A stretch of 15,331 nucleotides of DNA from DYQY01 sp964643725 (lineage in GTDB: Bacteria > Margulisbacteria > Riflemargulisbacteria > GWF2-35-9 > DYQY01). The notes beneath the pieces were generated by a model that saw only the letters and a list, made by a program, of their open reading frames with translations, did not search any database and was not told the origin of the DNA. Made by a program: the position numbers and the translations under genes. The stretch spans positions 1 through 15,331 of the forward strand of contig CAZXTL010000037.1 in NCBI GenBank assembly GCA_964643725.1, read 5' to 3'. Shown here one piece after another: positions 1 through 7,186 of this stretch. The number at the start of each line of letters is the position of its first letter. Positions within the stretch are counted from its first letter, which is position 1.

Positions 1-1080
1 AAAATAGGCAAGAAGATAGAGTGGTTAGAAGTTTATGCTGGAGAGAAAGCCTTAAAAGAAAAAGGTGAATGGCTTCCGGAAGATACATTAAAGAAGATAG
101 AAGAATATGTGGTTTCTATCAAAGGTCCATTAACGACTCCAGTAGGCGGTGGGATCAGAAGTTTAAACGTTACTCTCCGACAAGTTCTTGATTTGTATGT
201 TTGTCTTAGACCAGTAAGATATTTTCAAGGGGTTCCTTCGCCACTTAAGCGTCCAGAGCTTACAGACATGGTTATTTTCAGAGAAAATACTGAAGATATT
301 TACGCGGGTATAGAATGGGCTAATGGAACACCAGAGGTAAAGAAGGTCATTGCTTTTTTGCAGGATGAAATGAAAGTAACAAAGATAAGATTTCCTGAGT
401 CATCAGGGATTGGGATTAAACCTGTTTCAAAAGAAGGCACTTCTAGATTAGTAACAGCTGCTATTAGATATGCAATAGAACAAGACAGAAGCTCGGTAAC
501 AATAGTTCATAAAGGAAATATTATGAAGTTTACTGAAGGAGCTTTTAGGGATTGGGGTTATCAAGTAGCAAAAGAAGATTTTGGGGCAGTATTAATTGAT
601 AATGGTCCTTGGATGAAAATCAAGAATCCAAATAATGGTAAAGAAATTATAATAAAAGATGCTATTGCGGATGCTTTTTTGCAACAGATACTTTTACGTC
701 CAGAGGATTATGATGTAATTGCTACTCTTAATTTAAATGGAGATTATATCTCTGATGCCTTAGCAGCCTGTGTTGGAGGAATCGGTATTGCTCCAGGTGC
801 TAATATTAATTACTCTACAGGAGTCGCTTTATTTGAAGCTACTCATGGAACAGCACCAAAGTATGCTGGGTTAGATAAGGTTAATCCTTCATCATTAATT
901 TTATCTGCTGTTATGATGTTAGAGCATCTTGGTTGGCAAGAAGCTGGTGAGTTAATAATTAATGCGATGGAAAAGACGATTTCCTTAAAGGAAGTCACCT
1001 ATGATCTTGCCAGATTGATGGATAGTGCTACAGAATTATCCACGTCAGCATTCTCTGACGCATTATGTCGTAATATGTAA
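1..1080 (+). CDS. icd: Isocitrate dehydrogenase (NADP), 5'-truncated by window edge
   Basis: TCA-cycle enzyme converting isocitrate to 2-oxoglutarate and CO2 with NADP. The frame is open from base 1, so the gene starts before the window; 359 codons are visible. Recalled E. coli Icd aligns with an offset of about 59 residues, so roughly the first 59 residues are missing. Visible motifs: GGGIRSLNV, whose serine matches the E. coli regulatory phosphoserine 113; ENTEDIYAGIEW with the catalytic Tyr; HKGNIMKFTEG with the catalytic Lys; NLNGDYISD with metal-binding Asp; and HGTAPKYAGLDKVNP. The Lys-Tyr pair and the Val in this last motif are the NADP-specificity residues of the bacterial enzyme. The C-terminus looks complete. 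The fumarase alpha gene follows after 2 bases, suggesting a TCA operon. An ATG-like start at 109 is actually an internal GTG codon. Identity is very secure. Confidence 0.97.
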   Translation, partial: KIGKKIEWLEVYAGEKALKEKGEWLPEDTLKKIEEYVVSIKGPLTTPVGGGIRSLNVTLRQVLDLYVCLRPVRYFQGVPSPLKRPELTDMVIFRENTEDIYAGIEWANGTPEVKKVIAFLQDEMKVTKIRFPESSGIGIKPVSKEGTSRLVTAAIRYAIEQDRSSVTIVHKGNIMKFTEGAFRDWGYQVAKEDFGAVLIDNGPWMKIKNPNNGKEIIIKDAIADAFLQQILLRPEDYDVIATLNLNGDYISDALAACVGGIGIAPGANINYSTGVALFEATHGTAPKYAGLDKVNPSSLILSAVMMLEHLGWQEAGELIINAMEKTISLKEVTYDLARLMDSATELSTSAFSDALCRNM

Positions 1081-1082
1081 AA

Positions 1083-1913
1083 ATGCGACATATAGACTCA
1101 AATATAATAATTGAGGCTGTATCAAAAAATGTTTCAGATATCAATTTTTTTATAGCACCTGATATCTTAAGTTTTTTTAAAAATACAAAAACTGCTAATC
1201 AGGAGAAAGATTTCCTTAATATTTTAATTGAGAATTCTGAGATAGCTGATTCAAAAAGAATTGCGTTGTGTCAGGATACAGGTATTGTTATTGTTTTTGC
1301 AAAGGTAGGAATTGAAATAACTCTTGAGCGTGACCTTCAATCTCTTTTAGATGAAGCAATTAGAAAAGGTTATCAAGATAATTATTTGAGGAAGTCTGTT
1401 GTGTCAGATCCACTTGAGCGCAAGAATACTGGTGACAATGCTCCAGTCATTTTGCATGTTGAGATTGTTTCTGGGGATGTTTTTGAACTATGGATAATGG
1501 CAAAGGGTGGCGGTAGCGAGAATGCTTCTGCTTTGTGGATGTTAGATCCTGCAGATGGAGAACAAGGAATAGTTGATAAGGTTGTATCAAGAATAAAGGA
1601 AAAAGGTGCTAATTGTTGTCCTCCTTTACTTTTAGGGATTGGCGTTGGTGGTGATATGGAAGAGTGTGCAATGTTAGCAAAAAAGTCACTTTTTAGAAAA
1701 ATTGGAGAGAGAAATTCTATTCAAAGGTATTCTGATTTAGAGAAGAAGATATTAGATGAAGTTAATGCTTTAGGAATAGGAGTTGGAGGTTTTGGTGGTA
1801 AATTAACCGCAATGGATGTTTTTATAGAAAGTGCTCCCTGTCATATCGCTTCTATGCCAGTAGCTTTGAATGTAGGCTGTCATAGTACGCGACATTGTGT
1901 TGTAAGGTTATAA
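1083..1913 (+). CDS. Class I fumarate hydratase, alpha (Fe-S) subunit
   Basis: 276-residue N-terminal-type subunit of a two-subunit [4Fe-4S] fumarase (FumA/TtdA alpha family), which hydrates fumarate to malate with the beta subunit encoded next. Likely cluster ligands are Cys63 in LCQDTG, Cys179 in the CCPP segment before LLLGIGVGG, and Cys266 in NVGCHSTRH. The GGGSENAS motif near residue 142 is also typical of the family. The ATG lies 2 bases after the icd stop, so translation is probably coupled to icd. L(+)-tartrate dehydratase alpha is the close alternative, but the neighbouring icd favours a TCA-cycle fumarase. Length is normal for a split alpha subunit. Confidence 0.92.
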   Translation: MRHIDSNIIIEAVSKNVSDINFFIAPDILSFFKNTKTANQEKDFLNILIENSEIADSKRIALCQDTGIVIVFAKVGIEITLERDLQSLLDEAIRKGYQDNYLRKSVVSDPLERKNTGDNAPVILHVEIVSGDVFELWIMAKGGGSENASALWMLDPADGEQGIVDKVVSRIKEKGANCCPPLLLGIGVGGDMEECAMLAKKSLFRKIGERNSIQRYSDLEKKILDEVNALGIGVGGFGGKLTAMDVFIESAPCHIASMPVALNVGCHSTRHCVVRL

Positions 1914-1916
1914 TTC

Positions 1917-2414
1917 ATGAAGAAGTTTTCTTTACCTTTATCAAAAGAAGATATCCAAGGGTTACAATTAGGGGAATTGGTTTATTTGTCTGGAACATTG
2001 TTTTCGGCACGAGATAATACTCATCAAAAATTGACAGATATGATAGCAAATGGTGAAGACCTTCCTTTTAATTTAGTAGGAGCGGCAGTTTATTATATGG
2101 GTCCTACTCCTCCCCGAGAAGGTATCGTTTGTGGATCAGCTGGCCCAACAACTAGTTCTCGTATGGATAGGTATACTCCTGCTTTATTAGATAAAGGGTT
2201 AAAAGTCATGATTGGCAAAGGTAACCGTTCTGAAGAAGTTAAAGCTGCAATAAAGAAAAATAATGCTATATATTTTTCTACAATCGGTGGAGCTGGTGCA
2301 TATTTGGCGGATAGAATAAAAAAGATGAAGTGTATAGCTTTTCCTGAATTTGGACCTGAAGCTATTTACCAGCTTGAGGTTGAACTTTTTCCTGTCATTG
2401 TTAGTTATAAATAA
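1917..2414 (+). CDS. Class I fumarate hydratase, beta subunit
   Basis: 165-residue partner of the alpha subunit encoded 3 bases upstream. Family motifs are GTLFSARDNTHQKL near residue 26, PTPPREG followed by AGPTTSSRMDRYTP near residues 62-90, MIGKGNRSEEV, and the C-terminal segment AFPEFGPEAIYQLEVELFPV. The last segment is characteristic of the beta domain, which supplies substrate-binding residues at the interface with alpha. The separate alpha and beta genes correspond to the fused FumA/FumB arrangement of E. coli. It is the last gene of the icd-fumarase cluster; a non-coding stretch with palindromic repeats follows. Tartrate dehydratase beta is the less likely alternative. Confidence 0.92.
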   Translation: MKKFSLPLSKEDIQGLQLGELVYLSGTLFSARDNTHQKLTDMIANGEDLPFNLVGAAVYYMGPTPPREGIVCGSAGPTTSSRMDRYTPALLDKGLKVMIGKGNRSEEVKAAIKKNNAIYFSTIGGAGAYLADRIKKMKCIAFPEFGPEAIYQLEVELFPVIVSYK

Positions 2415-2475
2415 TCTGGAACTTTTTTTATTTTCTATTGTCTGAGCATATAAAAGAGGCTAATATTTTAATTAG

Positions 2476-2598
2476 TGTTTAATCGTTGAAATGTTTAATT
2501 GTTTATATTGGAAAAAGTCTAAAGTAAAAAGAAAAAAACAACTACCTTTTACTTTGAACCTTTTCCTTTCAACAAATAAACAAATAAACAGATAAACA
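2476..2598. repeat. Inverted array of TGTTTA / TAAACA units around a palindrome
   Basis: TGTTTA occurs at 2476, 2492 and 2500 (spacings 16 and 8). Its complement TAAACA occurs at 2577, 2585 and 2593 (spacing 8). Between the two arms lies a 9-bp perfect inverted repeat, AAAGTAAAA (2521-2529) with TTTTACTTT (2547-2555). Additional pairing is possible between GGAAAAAG (2510-2517) and CTTTTCC (2560-2566). The arms could fold into one long imperfect hairpin of about 120 nt ending just upstream of the flgG ribosome binding site. A related arrangement lies at 14265-14372. Function is unknown. Confidence 0.7.
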
Positions 2599-2605
2599 AC
2601 AAACT

Positions 2606-2611
2606 GGGGGG
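2606..2611 (+). promoter_or_regulatory. G-run ribosome binding site of flgG
   Basis: Six consecutive G residues lie 7 bases before the flgG ATG at 2619. A run of G can pair with the CCUCC anti-Shine-Dalgarno through one G-U wobble. The same type of site precedes flgB, flgH and flgI. Confidence 0.7.
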
Positions 2612-2618
2612 TATTTAT

Positions 2619-3407
2619 ATGATTAGACAGTTTTTCGTTGGTGCTACGGGTATGTCAGCCTTGGAAAAGGATATGATAAATATCACAAATAATATATCAA
2701 ACTCCAAGACCATAGGTTATAAGTCTACTCGAACAGATATGGAAAATATTTTCCCACAAGTGTTAGATAGAGCTGTACAGCGAATGGATGAATTTAATAA
2801 ACCAACAAATATTGAGTTAGGTTCTGGTGTAAAAGTTGTTGCTACCCCTAAGGATTTTAGCCAAGGTACAATATCTGTTACTAATAATGAATTTGATTTA
2901 GCAATAAACGGAAATGGCTTTTTGGTTTTCAAATTACCTAACTCAGAAATTGCTTATGGCAGAGCTGGAAATTTGAATTTAGATAGTACTGGACAGCTTG
3001 TAGACCCTAATGGGAATATTTTAGAGCCTGGTATTGTTATTCCGGATGGCACAAATACAGTTAGGGTTGCGCCAGATGGTAATGTGTATATAACATACAG
3101 TCAGGAAACACAGGAAAGATTTGTTGGTCAAATAAGACTGGCAAAATTTGTTAATCCTGCAGGACTTGAAAGTTTGGGTAATAATTTATATAAGCAGACT
3201 TCTGCCTCTGGAGAGGCTAATGTGGGCAATCCAGGCGAAGATAATCTTGGCACAATATCACAGTTTGCTATTGAATCTAGTAATGTTGATATTATTGGCT
3301 CTATGATGGAGATGCTAATAACTCAGAGAGCATTCGATGTTATATCAAAAGCTATTCAATCAGGCGAGACAATGCTTAAGTCAGCCGCAGAAATTGCTAG
3401 AGCTTAG
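2619..3407 (+). CDS. flgG: Flagellar distal rod protein FlgG
   Basis: 262 residues, the usual FlgG length. The N-terminus (GATGMSALEKDMINITNNIS) is the rod/hook family signature with the ANNxAN-type motif. The middle contains LGSGVKVVATPKDFSQG, DLAINGNGFLVF and YGRAGNLNLDSTGQLVDPNG. The C-terminus has VGQIRLAKFVNPAGLESLGNNLY and SNVDIIGSMMEMLITQRAFD, the coiled-coil segment shared by FlgG, FlgF and FlgE. The match is better to FlgG than to FlgF, from its length and the QGTISVTNNEFDLAI-type core. FlgG is exported by the flagellar type III apparatus and forms the distal rod through the P and L rings, whose genes follow. It is the first gene of the flagellar block and has a strong G-run ribosome binding site. 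No flgF lies beside it. Confidence 0.95.
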   Translation: MIRQFFVGATGMSALEKDMINITNNISNSKTIGYKSTRTDMENIFPQVLDRAVQRMDEFNKPTNIELGSGVKVVATPKDFSQGTISVTNNEFDLAINGNGFLVFKLPNSEIAYGRAGNLNLDSTGQLVDPNGNILEPGIVIPDGTNTVRVAPDGNVYITYSQETQERFVGQIRLAKFVNPAGLESLGNNLYKQTSASGEANVGNPGEDNLGTISQFAIESSNVDIIGSMMEMLITQRAFDVISKAIQSGETMLKSAAEIARA

Positions 3408-4044
3408 ATCGTTTGTTTTTTGTTTATTATTAATAGCTTCAGTATTTGCTATTGATATACGACATAAAGAGTTGATTTCTAACATAAATAGCTACTTTTC
3501 GTATTTAAATGTACCCGTAACATTTTCTATTAAGATTGATGAAATGCCAGTAGGTAATTTAAAATTTCCAAATAGATATAATCAGGGTTATAACGAATTA
3601 GATGTAATTGGTCAGAATTTATTGCCTATAAAGAAAGTTCCTTTTTATTTAGATGTAAAAGCTCTGGTTCCTGTCGTAAAAGAGCAGATAGAAAAAGGTA
3701 AAAATATTTCAGAGAATGATATAACGAGTGATTGGAAGCAAATATTAAATGTTAATCAGCAGATTATTTATAATTCAAAGGAGATTATTGGTAAGGAAAA
3801 TATATTTTATAAAAAGAGAGGGGATACTTTTTATAAATATGACATTAAAGAGATAGACATTATAAAAATACAGGACGAATGTACTATAAATACTAAAAGT
3901 GGAAGTGTTCGTATTGCTATGCAAGGTGTTTCGTTGAAAAACGGAAGCTTAGGTAGTACAATTAAGGTGCTTAATAAGCAGACAGGAAAAATCCTTGAGG
4001 CAAGGGTTGTTGATAGTAAGAATGTGGAGGTAGAAATTAACTGA
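3394..4044 (+). CDS. flgA: Flagellar P-ring assembly chaperone FlgA
   Basis: Periplasmic protein required for P-ring assembly. The preferred start is TTG at 3394, giving 216 residues and overlapping flgG by 14 bases. It places a Sec-type leader at the very N-terminus: a hydrophobic core (FVFCLLLIASVFA) with likely cleavage after SVFA. An ATG at 3337 is possible but would overlap flgG by 71 bases and add 19 residues before the leader. The C-terminal half has the FlgA SAF-like fold pattern: VPVVKEQIEKGKNISENDI, then SVRIAMQGVSLKNGSLGSTI, and VLNKQTGKILEARVVDSKNVEV at the end. Overall similarity to better-known FlgA is modest, but the position between flgG and flgH/flgI and the C-terminal motifs agree. 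The stop shares one base with the panD start (TGATG). Confidence 0.85.
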   Translation: MLELRSFVFCLLLIASVFAIDIRHKELISNINSYFSYLNVPVTFSIKIDEMPVGNLKFPNRYNQGYNELDVIGQNLLPIKKVPFYLDVKALVPVVKEQIEKGKNISENDITSDWKQILNVNQQIIYNSKEIIGKENIFYKKRGDTFYKYDIKEIDIIKIQDECTINTKSGSVRIAMQGVSLKNGSLGSTIKVLNKQTGKILEARVVDSKNVEVEIN

Positions 4045-4400
4045 TGTTAGTAAATATTTTAAAATCTAAGATTCATAGGGCAACAGTGGTTGATAAGAAT
4101 ATTGCCTATGAAGGTAGCATAACCATCTATGAAGAGCTTATGAAACAGGCTAATATAGCTGAGTATGAGCAGGTTCATGTAGTAAATGTAAATAATGGGC
4201 AACGTTTTGTTACTTATGCTATTAAAGGAGACAAGCCTGGTGATATAACAATTAATGGTGCAGCTGCTCGTTTAGCTGAACCAGGTGATGTAGTTATAAT
4301 TATGACTTATGGAATGATGGACGAGAAAGAATTGAGTGGTTATGCACCTTTAAAAGTTTTATTAGGAGAGGCAAACCAAATAGTTAAGATTAGTAGATAG
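4044..4400 (+). CDS. panD: Aspartate 1-decarboxylase PanD
   Basis: Pyruvoyl-dependent cytoplasmic enzyme that converts L-aspartate to beta-alanine for pantothenate and CoA synthesis. 118 residues, slightly shorter than the approximately 126 of E. coli. Key residues sit at canonical positions: Lys9, the self-cleavage site Gly24-Ser25 in YEGS (Ser25 becomes the pyruvoyl group), Arg54 and Tyr58 in NGQRFVTYAI, and NGAAAR from residue 71. The GDVVIIMTYG strand matches the family core. The ATG overlaps the flgA stop by one base, so translation is probably coupled. The flgH gene begins about 20 bases downstream. A coenzyme-A pathway gene inside a basal-body gene block is unexpected; nothing else of pantothenate synthesis is present in the window. 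Confidence 0.96.
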   Translation: MLVNILKSKIHRATVVDKNIAYEGSITIYEELMKQANIAEYEQVHVVNVNNGQRFVTYAIKGDKPGDITINGAAARLAEPGDVVIIMTYGMMDEKELSGYAPLKVLLGEANQIVKISR

Positions 4401-4407
4401 TTTAGTA

Positions 4408-4419
4408 GAGGGGGTGGGG
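4408..4419 (+). promoter_or_regulatory. G-rich ribosome binding site that sets the flgH start
   Basis: The stretch GAGGGGGTGGGG precedes TTG at 4423. The GTG at 4414 lies inside this G-rich stretch and is therefore a poor start candidate. Choosing TTG at 4423 gives a leader starting MKKLVSF, typical of a Sec signal. Confidence 0.6.
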
Positions 4420-4422
4420 AAA

Positions 4423-5013
4423 TTGAAGAAGTTAGTATCCTTTATAATTTTAGGGTCATTTCTTTTTGCAGGGTCTTTATGGAAAGATGAAACTCCTAAT
4501 CCTTATGGGCCTACGTTGGCTAAAAATGTAGGTGATATTCTTTTTATAAATATTGATGAATATCAAATGGCTAGTCAAAAAGCAGATACCCAATTACTTC
4601 GAGATACAGGGCTAAAGAGTAATGCTGATCTCAGCTGGGCACAAGCTGCAAGTTATTTAGATTCAAGTAAATCATCAGACACTAAAGGTGGCATCGGTTT
4701 TTCAGCTCAAAATAGGTTTTCTGGAAGCGGAAGTACTGGAAGAACAAGCAAGTTGCAAGGAGCTCTTACCTCAACTATTTACAAAGTTGACGGAACTCAG
4801 TTTTATATACGTGGGACGAAGACAATAATTGTAAATAATGAAGAAGAAGAGATTTCAGTAGAAGGAATAGTAAGAGAAAATGATATTCAGCCTGACAATT
4901 CTGTTGATTCATCAAAAATATCTAATGTTGTACTTAAATTAAAAGGCTATGGTAGTGTTTCTCGTGACCAAGAAAAAGGTTTTTTTGCTCAAATGATAGA
5001 TTGGATCTTTTAG
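4423..5013 (+). CDS. flgH: Flagellar L-ring protein FlgH (lipobox Cys replaced by Ser)
   Basis: Outer-membrane ring around the rod. From TTG 4423 the product has 196 residues; a GTG at 4414 would add three but lies within the ribosome binding site. A Sec leader (MKKLVSFIILGSFLFAGS) is followed by PNPYG, LAKNVGDILFINIDEYQMAS, FSAQNRFSGSGSTGR, LTSTIYKVDGTQFYIRGTK, EEEISVEGIVRENDIQPDN and YGSVSRDQEKGFFAQMIDWIF, all in the order expected for FlgH. FlgH is normally a lipoprotein. Here the lipobox position reads FAGS with Ser18 (TCT at 4474-4476) where cysteine is expected, so lipidation at this site is not possible. It is followed 15 bases later by flgI. Confidence 0.93.
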   Translation: MKKLVSFIILGSFLFAGSLWKDETPNPYGPTLAKNVGDILFINIDEYQMASQKADTQLLRDTGLKSNADLSWAQAASYLDSSKSSDTKGGIGFSAQNRFSGSGSTGRTSKLQGALTSTIYKVDGTQFYIRGTKTIIVNNEEEEISVEGIVRENDIQPDNSVDSSKISNVVLKLKGYGSVSRDQEKGFFAQMIDWIF

Positions 5014-5028
5014 TAAGGGGGAATACTT

Positions 5029-6069
5029 ATGAGGAATATATTATTACTATTTATTTTATTATCTTTTTCTTTTTCTGCCATGCAGACAAGAGTAAAAGAA
5101 TTGGTTTATTTAGAAAATGCTAGGTCTAATCAAGTAATGGGTTATGGCTTAGTTGTTGGGCTAAAAAACACGGGAGACTCTCCGCAAATTATTTTGACAC
5201 AAAAATCAATGAAAAATTTACTAAACAAAATGGGACTTGTTCCTGATGAAAAAGATATACAAGGAAGAAACATGGCCTCTGTAATGGTTACAGCAGAGCT
5301 ACCACCTTTTGCAAGGAATGGTCAGAAATTAGATGTTAACGTTTCATCTATTGGTGATGCGGTTTCTTTAAGAGGAGGTACTCTATTATTAACTCCTTTA
5401 TTAGGTTCAGATGGTAAGACATATATTACAGCGCAAGGGAATATGGTTGTCGGTGGCGTGTCTGCTGAATCTGGAGAAGTTAGATATCAGAAAAATGAAT
5501 CAAACAGAGGAATAATATCAGATGGCGGTATTGTAGAAAAAGAATTACCAATTAAATTGGCAGATGACCAATATTTAAATCTTAACCTTAAGAAACCAGA
5601 CTTCATAACAGCTGCTAGGATAGGGTTTGCTATAGAAGAAACAGGATTAGCTTATTGTGAAAAGACAGATGCTGCAGTAGTAAAAGTAAGACTTACTCCT
5701 GAGCATAAAAAAGATATTGTTGATTTCATAGCTAAATTAATGGATGTTTCTGTTCAGCCTGATGTTTCAGCAAAGATTGTAATTAGTGAAAGAACTGGAG
5801 CAATAGTTATTGGAGAAAAAGTGCGAATATCTCCTGTAGCTATTAATTATGGTGATATTAGTATAAAGATAGATAGGGATGTTTATGATGTTGTTAATAT
5901 AAATGTTACTGAAGCAAAATCAAAATTTCAGGTAGTTCAAAATGGAGATACTTTGTCTGATCTTGTGAAATCTCTTAATGCTTTAGGTGCAAAACCATCA
6001 ACAATGATTTCAATTTTACAGGCAATAAAGGCTTCTGGAGCTATAACTGCTGAAATAGAGGTCATTTAA
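5029..6069 (+). CDS. flgI: Flagellar P-ring protein FlgI
   Basis: Periplasmic ring protein around the rod. 346 residues, close to the usual 345-370. The N-terminus is a Sec leader (MRNILLLFILLSFSFSA), cleaved probably after SFSA. Then come RVKELVYLENARSNQVMGYG, GLVVGLKNTGDS, SMKNLLNKMGL, NMASVMVTAELPPFARNGQK, DVNVSSIGDAVSLRGGTLLL, ITAQGNMVVGG and near the end GDTLSDLVKSLNALGAKPSTM followed by ILQAIKASGAITAEIEVI, the conserved C-terminus. A GGGGG ribosome binding site (5017-5021) precedes the ATG by 7 bases. The stop overlaps the flgJ start by one base (TAATG). Confidence 0.97.
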   Translation: MRNILLLFILLSFSFSAMQTRVKELVYLENARSNQVMGYGLVVGLKNTGDSPQIILTQKSMKNLLNKMGLVPDEKDIQGRNMASVMVTAELPPFARNGQKLDVNVSSIGDAVSLRGGTLLLTPLLGSDGKTYITAQGNMVVGGVSAESGEVRYQKNESNRGIISDGGIVEKELPIKLADDQYLNLNLKKPDFITAARIGFAIEETGLAYCEKTDAAVVKVRLTPEHKKDIVDFIAKLMDVSVQPDVSAKIVISERTGAIVIGEKVRISPVAINYGDISIKIDRDVYDVVNINVTEAKSKFQVVQNGDTLSDLVKSLNALGAKPSTMISILQAIKASGAITAEIEVI

Positions 6070-6380
6070 TGTCGGTTAACCCTTTATCTTTTGTTGGTAA
6101 TTCCAGTATAATAGATGCTAACAGGTTTCAGAATCCAACTACTGAGCAACAAGTTGAGATTAAACGGGAATTTGCCAAAATGTTTGTAGAAAAAGTTTTT
6201 ATGAACAAAATGTCTTTAGGAGATATTTTTAAAACTGAAAATGATGAAGAAGATGGAACTCTTTTTCAAGGAATGTTTTCAAATGATATTTCTCAAATGA
6301 TGATAGATGATATTTTTAGACAACAAGTAACTGAACAAATGATTGATACTGGGGCTATAGATTTAAATTTGGGAGAATAA
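6069..6380 (+). CDS. flgJ: FlgJ-type rod-binding protein (N-terminal domain only)
   Basis: 103 residues matching the rod-binding domain of FlgJ. The core is FAKMFVEKVFMNKMS (about residues 35-50) and GTLFQGMFSNDISQMMIDD (about 63-83), followed by QVTEQMIDTGAIDLNL. There is no muramidase (glucosaminidase) domain, unlike enterobacterial FlgJ of about 310 residues. Single-domain forms are common outside the gammaproteobacteria, where a separate enzyme opens the peptidoglycan for the rod. The ATG shares a base with the flgI stop, so translation is probably coupled. No peptidoglycan hydrolase is encoded in the window. Confidence 0.88.
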   Translation: MSVNPLSFVGNSSIIDANRFQNPTTEQQVEIKREFAKMFVEKVFMNKMSLGDIFKTENDEEDGTLFQGMFSNDISQMMIDDIFRQQVTEQMIDTGAIDLNLGE

Positions 6381-6383
6381 TGG

Positions 6384-7151
6384 ATGAGTGATGAGATTAG
6401 GATAGTAGAAGTTAATCCTGTATATAGAGCTACAGAGGCAGAGACAAGAGTCGAAGTTATTCCTGATGATAAAAAAGACGAATTTGTTAACTTGATTAAA
6501 ACAATAGCTGCTGGAATTTTTTCTGGGGGCAATTTACCTCCTGGTATGGAGTTTGATGATTTAGTTAGTTATGGCTGGGAAGGTTTAGTAAAAGCTTGGA
6601 AGAACTTTAATAATGACAAGGGAGCTATATTTAGAACTTATGCTACTTATAGGATACGTGGTGAGATATTAGATAATATTCGAAAAGAATGGAAAACAAA
6701 AAATCCTGGTTATTCAAAAAGGGTTGATAAAGAAAAAGTTAAAGAAAGAATAATGGAATTGGCGCGTGATATGGCTGAAGATCCAGAAGAAAATTCTGAT
6801 CCTGATAATTCGCTATATCAAGCATTGAATAGTTCAGCTATTATTTATTTATTGTCATTAGAGAATATAGAAAATATTTCTACTGTTTTGCAACGACAAG
6901 ATGTTGGTGATGAGATTATTGGAAGGATTGAACGATCTAACGAGAGGATAAATCTACATGATTCAATCCAGAAATTAACGATTGAAGAACAGCAATTACT
7001 TAAATTATATTATTATGAAAATAAAAACCAAATGGAAATTGCTAAAGTGATGCAAATGTCTAAAAGTAAAGTAAGTAGATTACATATGAAGGTGTTAGAT
7101 AAGTTAAAAAGAAACGTTTCTTACAAGATGGGTAGGAAATGGTCGATTTAA
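6384..7151 (+). CDS. fliA: RNA polymerase sigma factor of the FliA/WhiG (sigma28) type
   Basis: 255 residues. Region 2 is clear: LPPGMEFDDLVSYGWEGLVK (about residues 52-71), then KGAIFRTYATYRIRGEILD and NIRKEW, equivalent to the DDLIQAGMIGLLEA / FETYAxxRIRGA motifs of FliA. Region 4 is LTIEEQQLLKLYYYENKNQ followed by MEIAKVMQMSKSKVSRLHMK, a helix-turn-helix for the -35 element. The linker (residues about 108-190) is acidic and less typical than region 3 of well-known FliA. A GGGAG ribosome binding site (6371-6375) lies 8 bases before the ATG. Its place between flgJ and flgB supports a flagellar role, but the promoters it reads are not evident in the window; another group-3 sigma factor is the alternative. 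Confidence 0.85.
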   Translation: MSDEIRIVEVNPVYRATEAETRVEVIPDDKKDEFVNLIKTIAAGIFSGGNLPPGMEFDDLVSYGWEGLVKAWKNFNNDKGAIFRTYATYRIRGEILDNIRKEWKTKNPGYSKRVDKEKVKERIMELARDMAEDPEENSDPDNSLYQALNSSAIIYLLSLENIENISTVLQRQDVGDEIIGRIERSNERINLHDSIQKLTIEEQQLLKLYYYENKNQMEIAKVMQMSKSKVSRLHMKVLDKLKRNVSYKMGRKWSI

Positions 7152-7186
7152 GGCTAATATTATAAGTATTGTTTAATTGTTTTTCT

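Larger units (their letters stand above)
2415..2618. other. Intergenic region between TCA cluster and flagellar block
   Basis: This 204-base gap contains no credible ORF. It begins with a T-rich stretch (2423-2434) after the fumarase gene, has a weak AT-only stem (CTAAT 2460-2464 with ATTAG 2471-2475), and then the TGTTTA/TAAACA inverted array listed separately. It ends in the G-run ribosome binding site of flgG. I could not identify a convincing sigma70, sigma28 or sigma54 promoter, although a promoter for the flagellar block would be expected here. Confidence 0.6.

Noticed and set aside
2486..2509. Sigma70 promoter before flgG using TTGAAA (2486) and TATATT (2504).
   Set aside because: The spacer is only 12 bases, and both hexamers fall in the TGTTTA repeat array.
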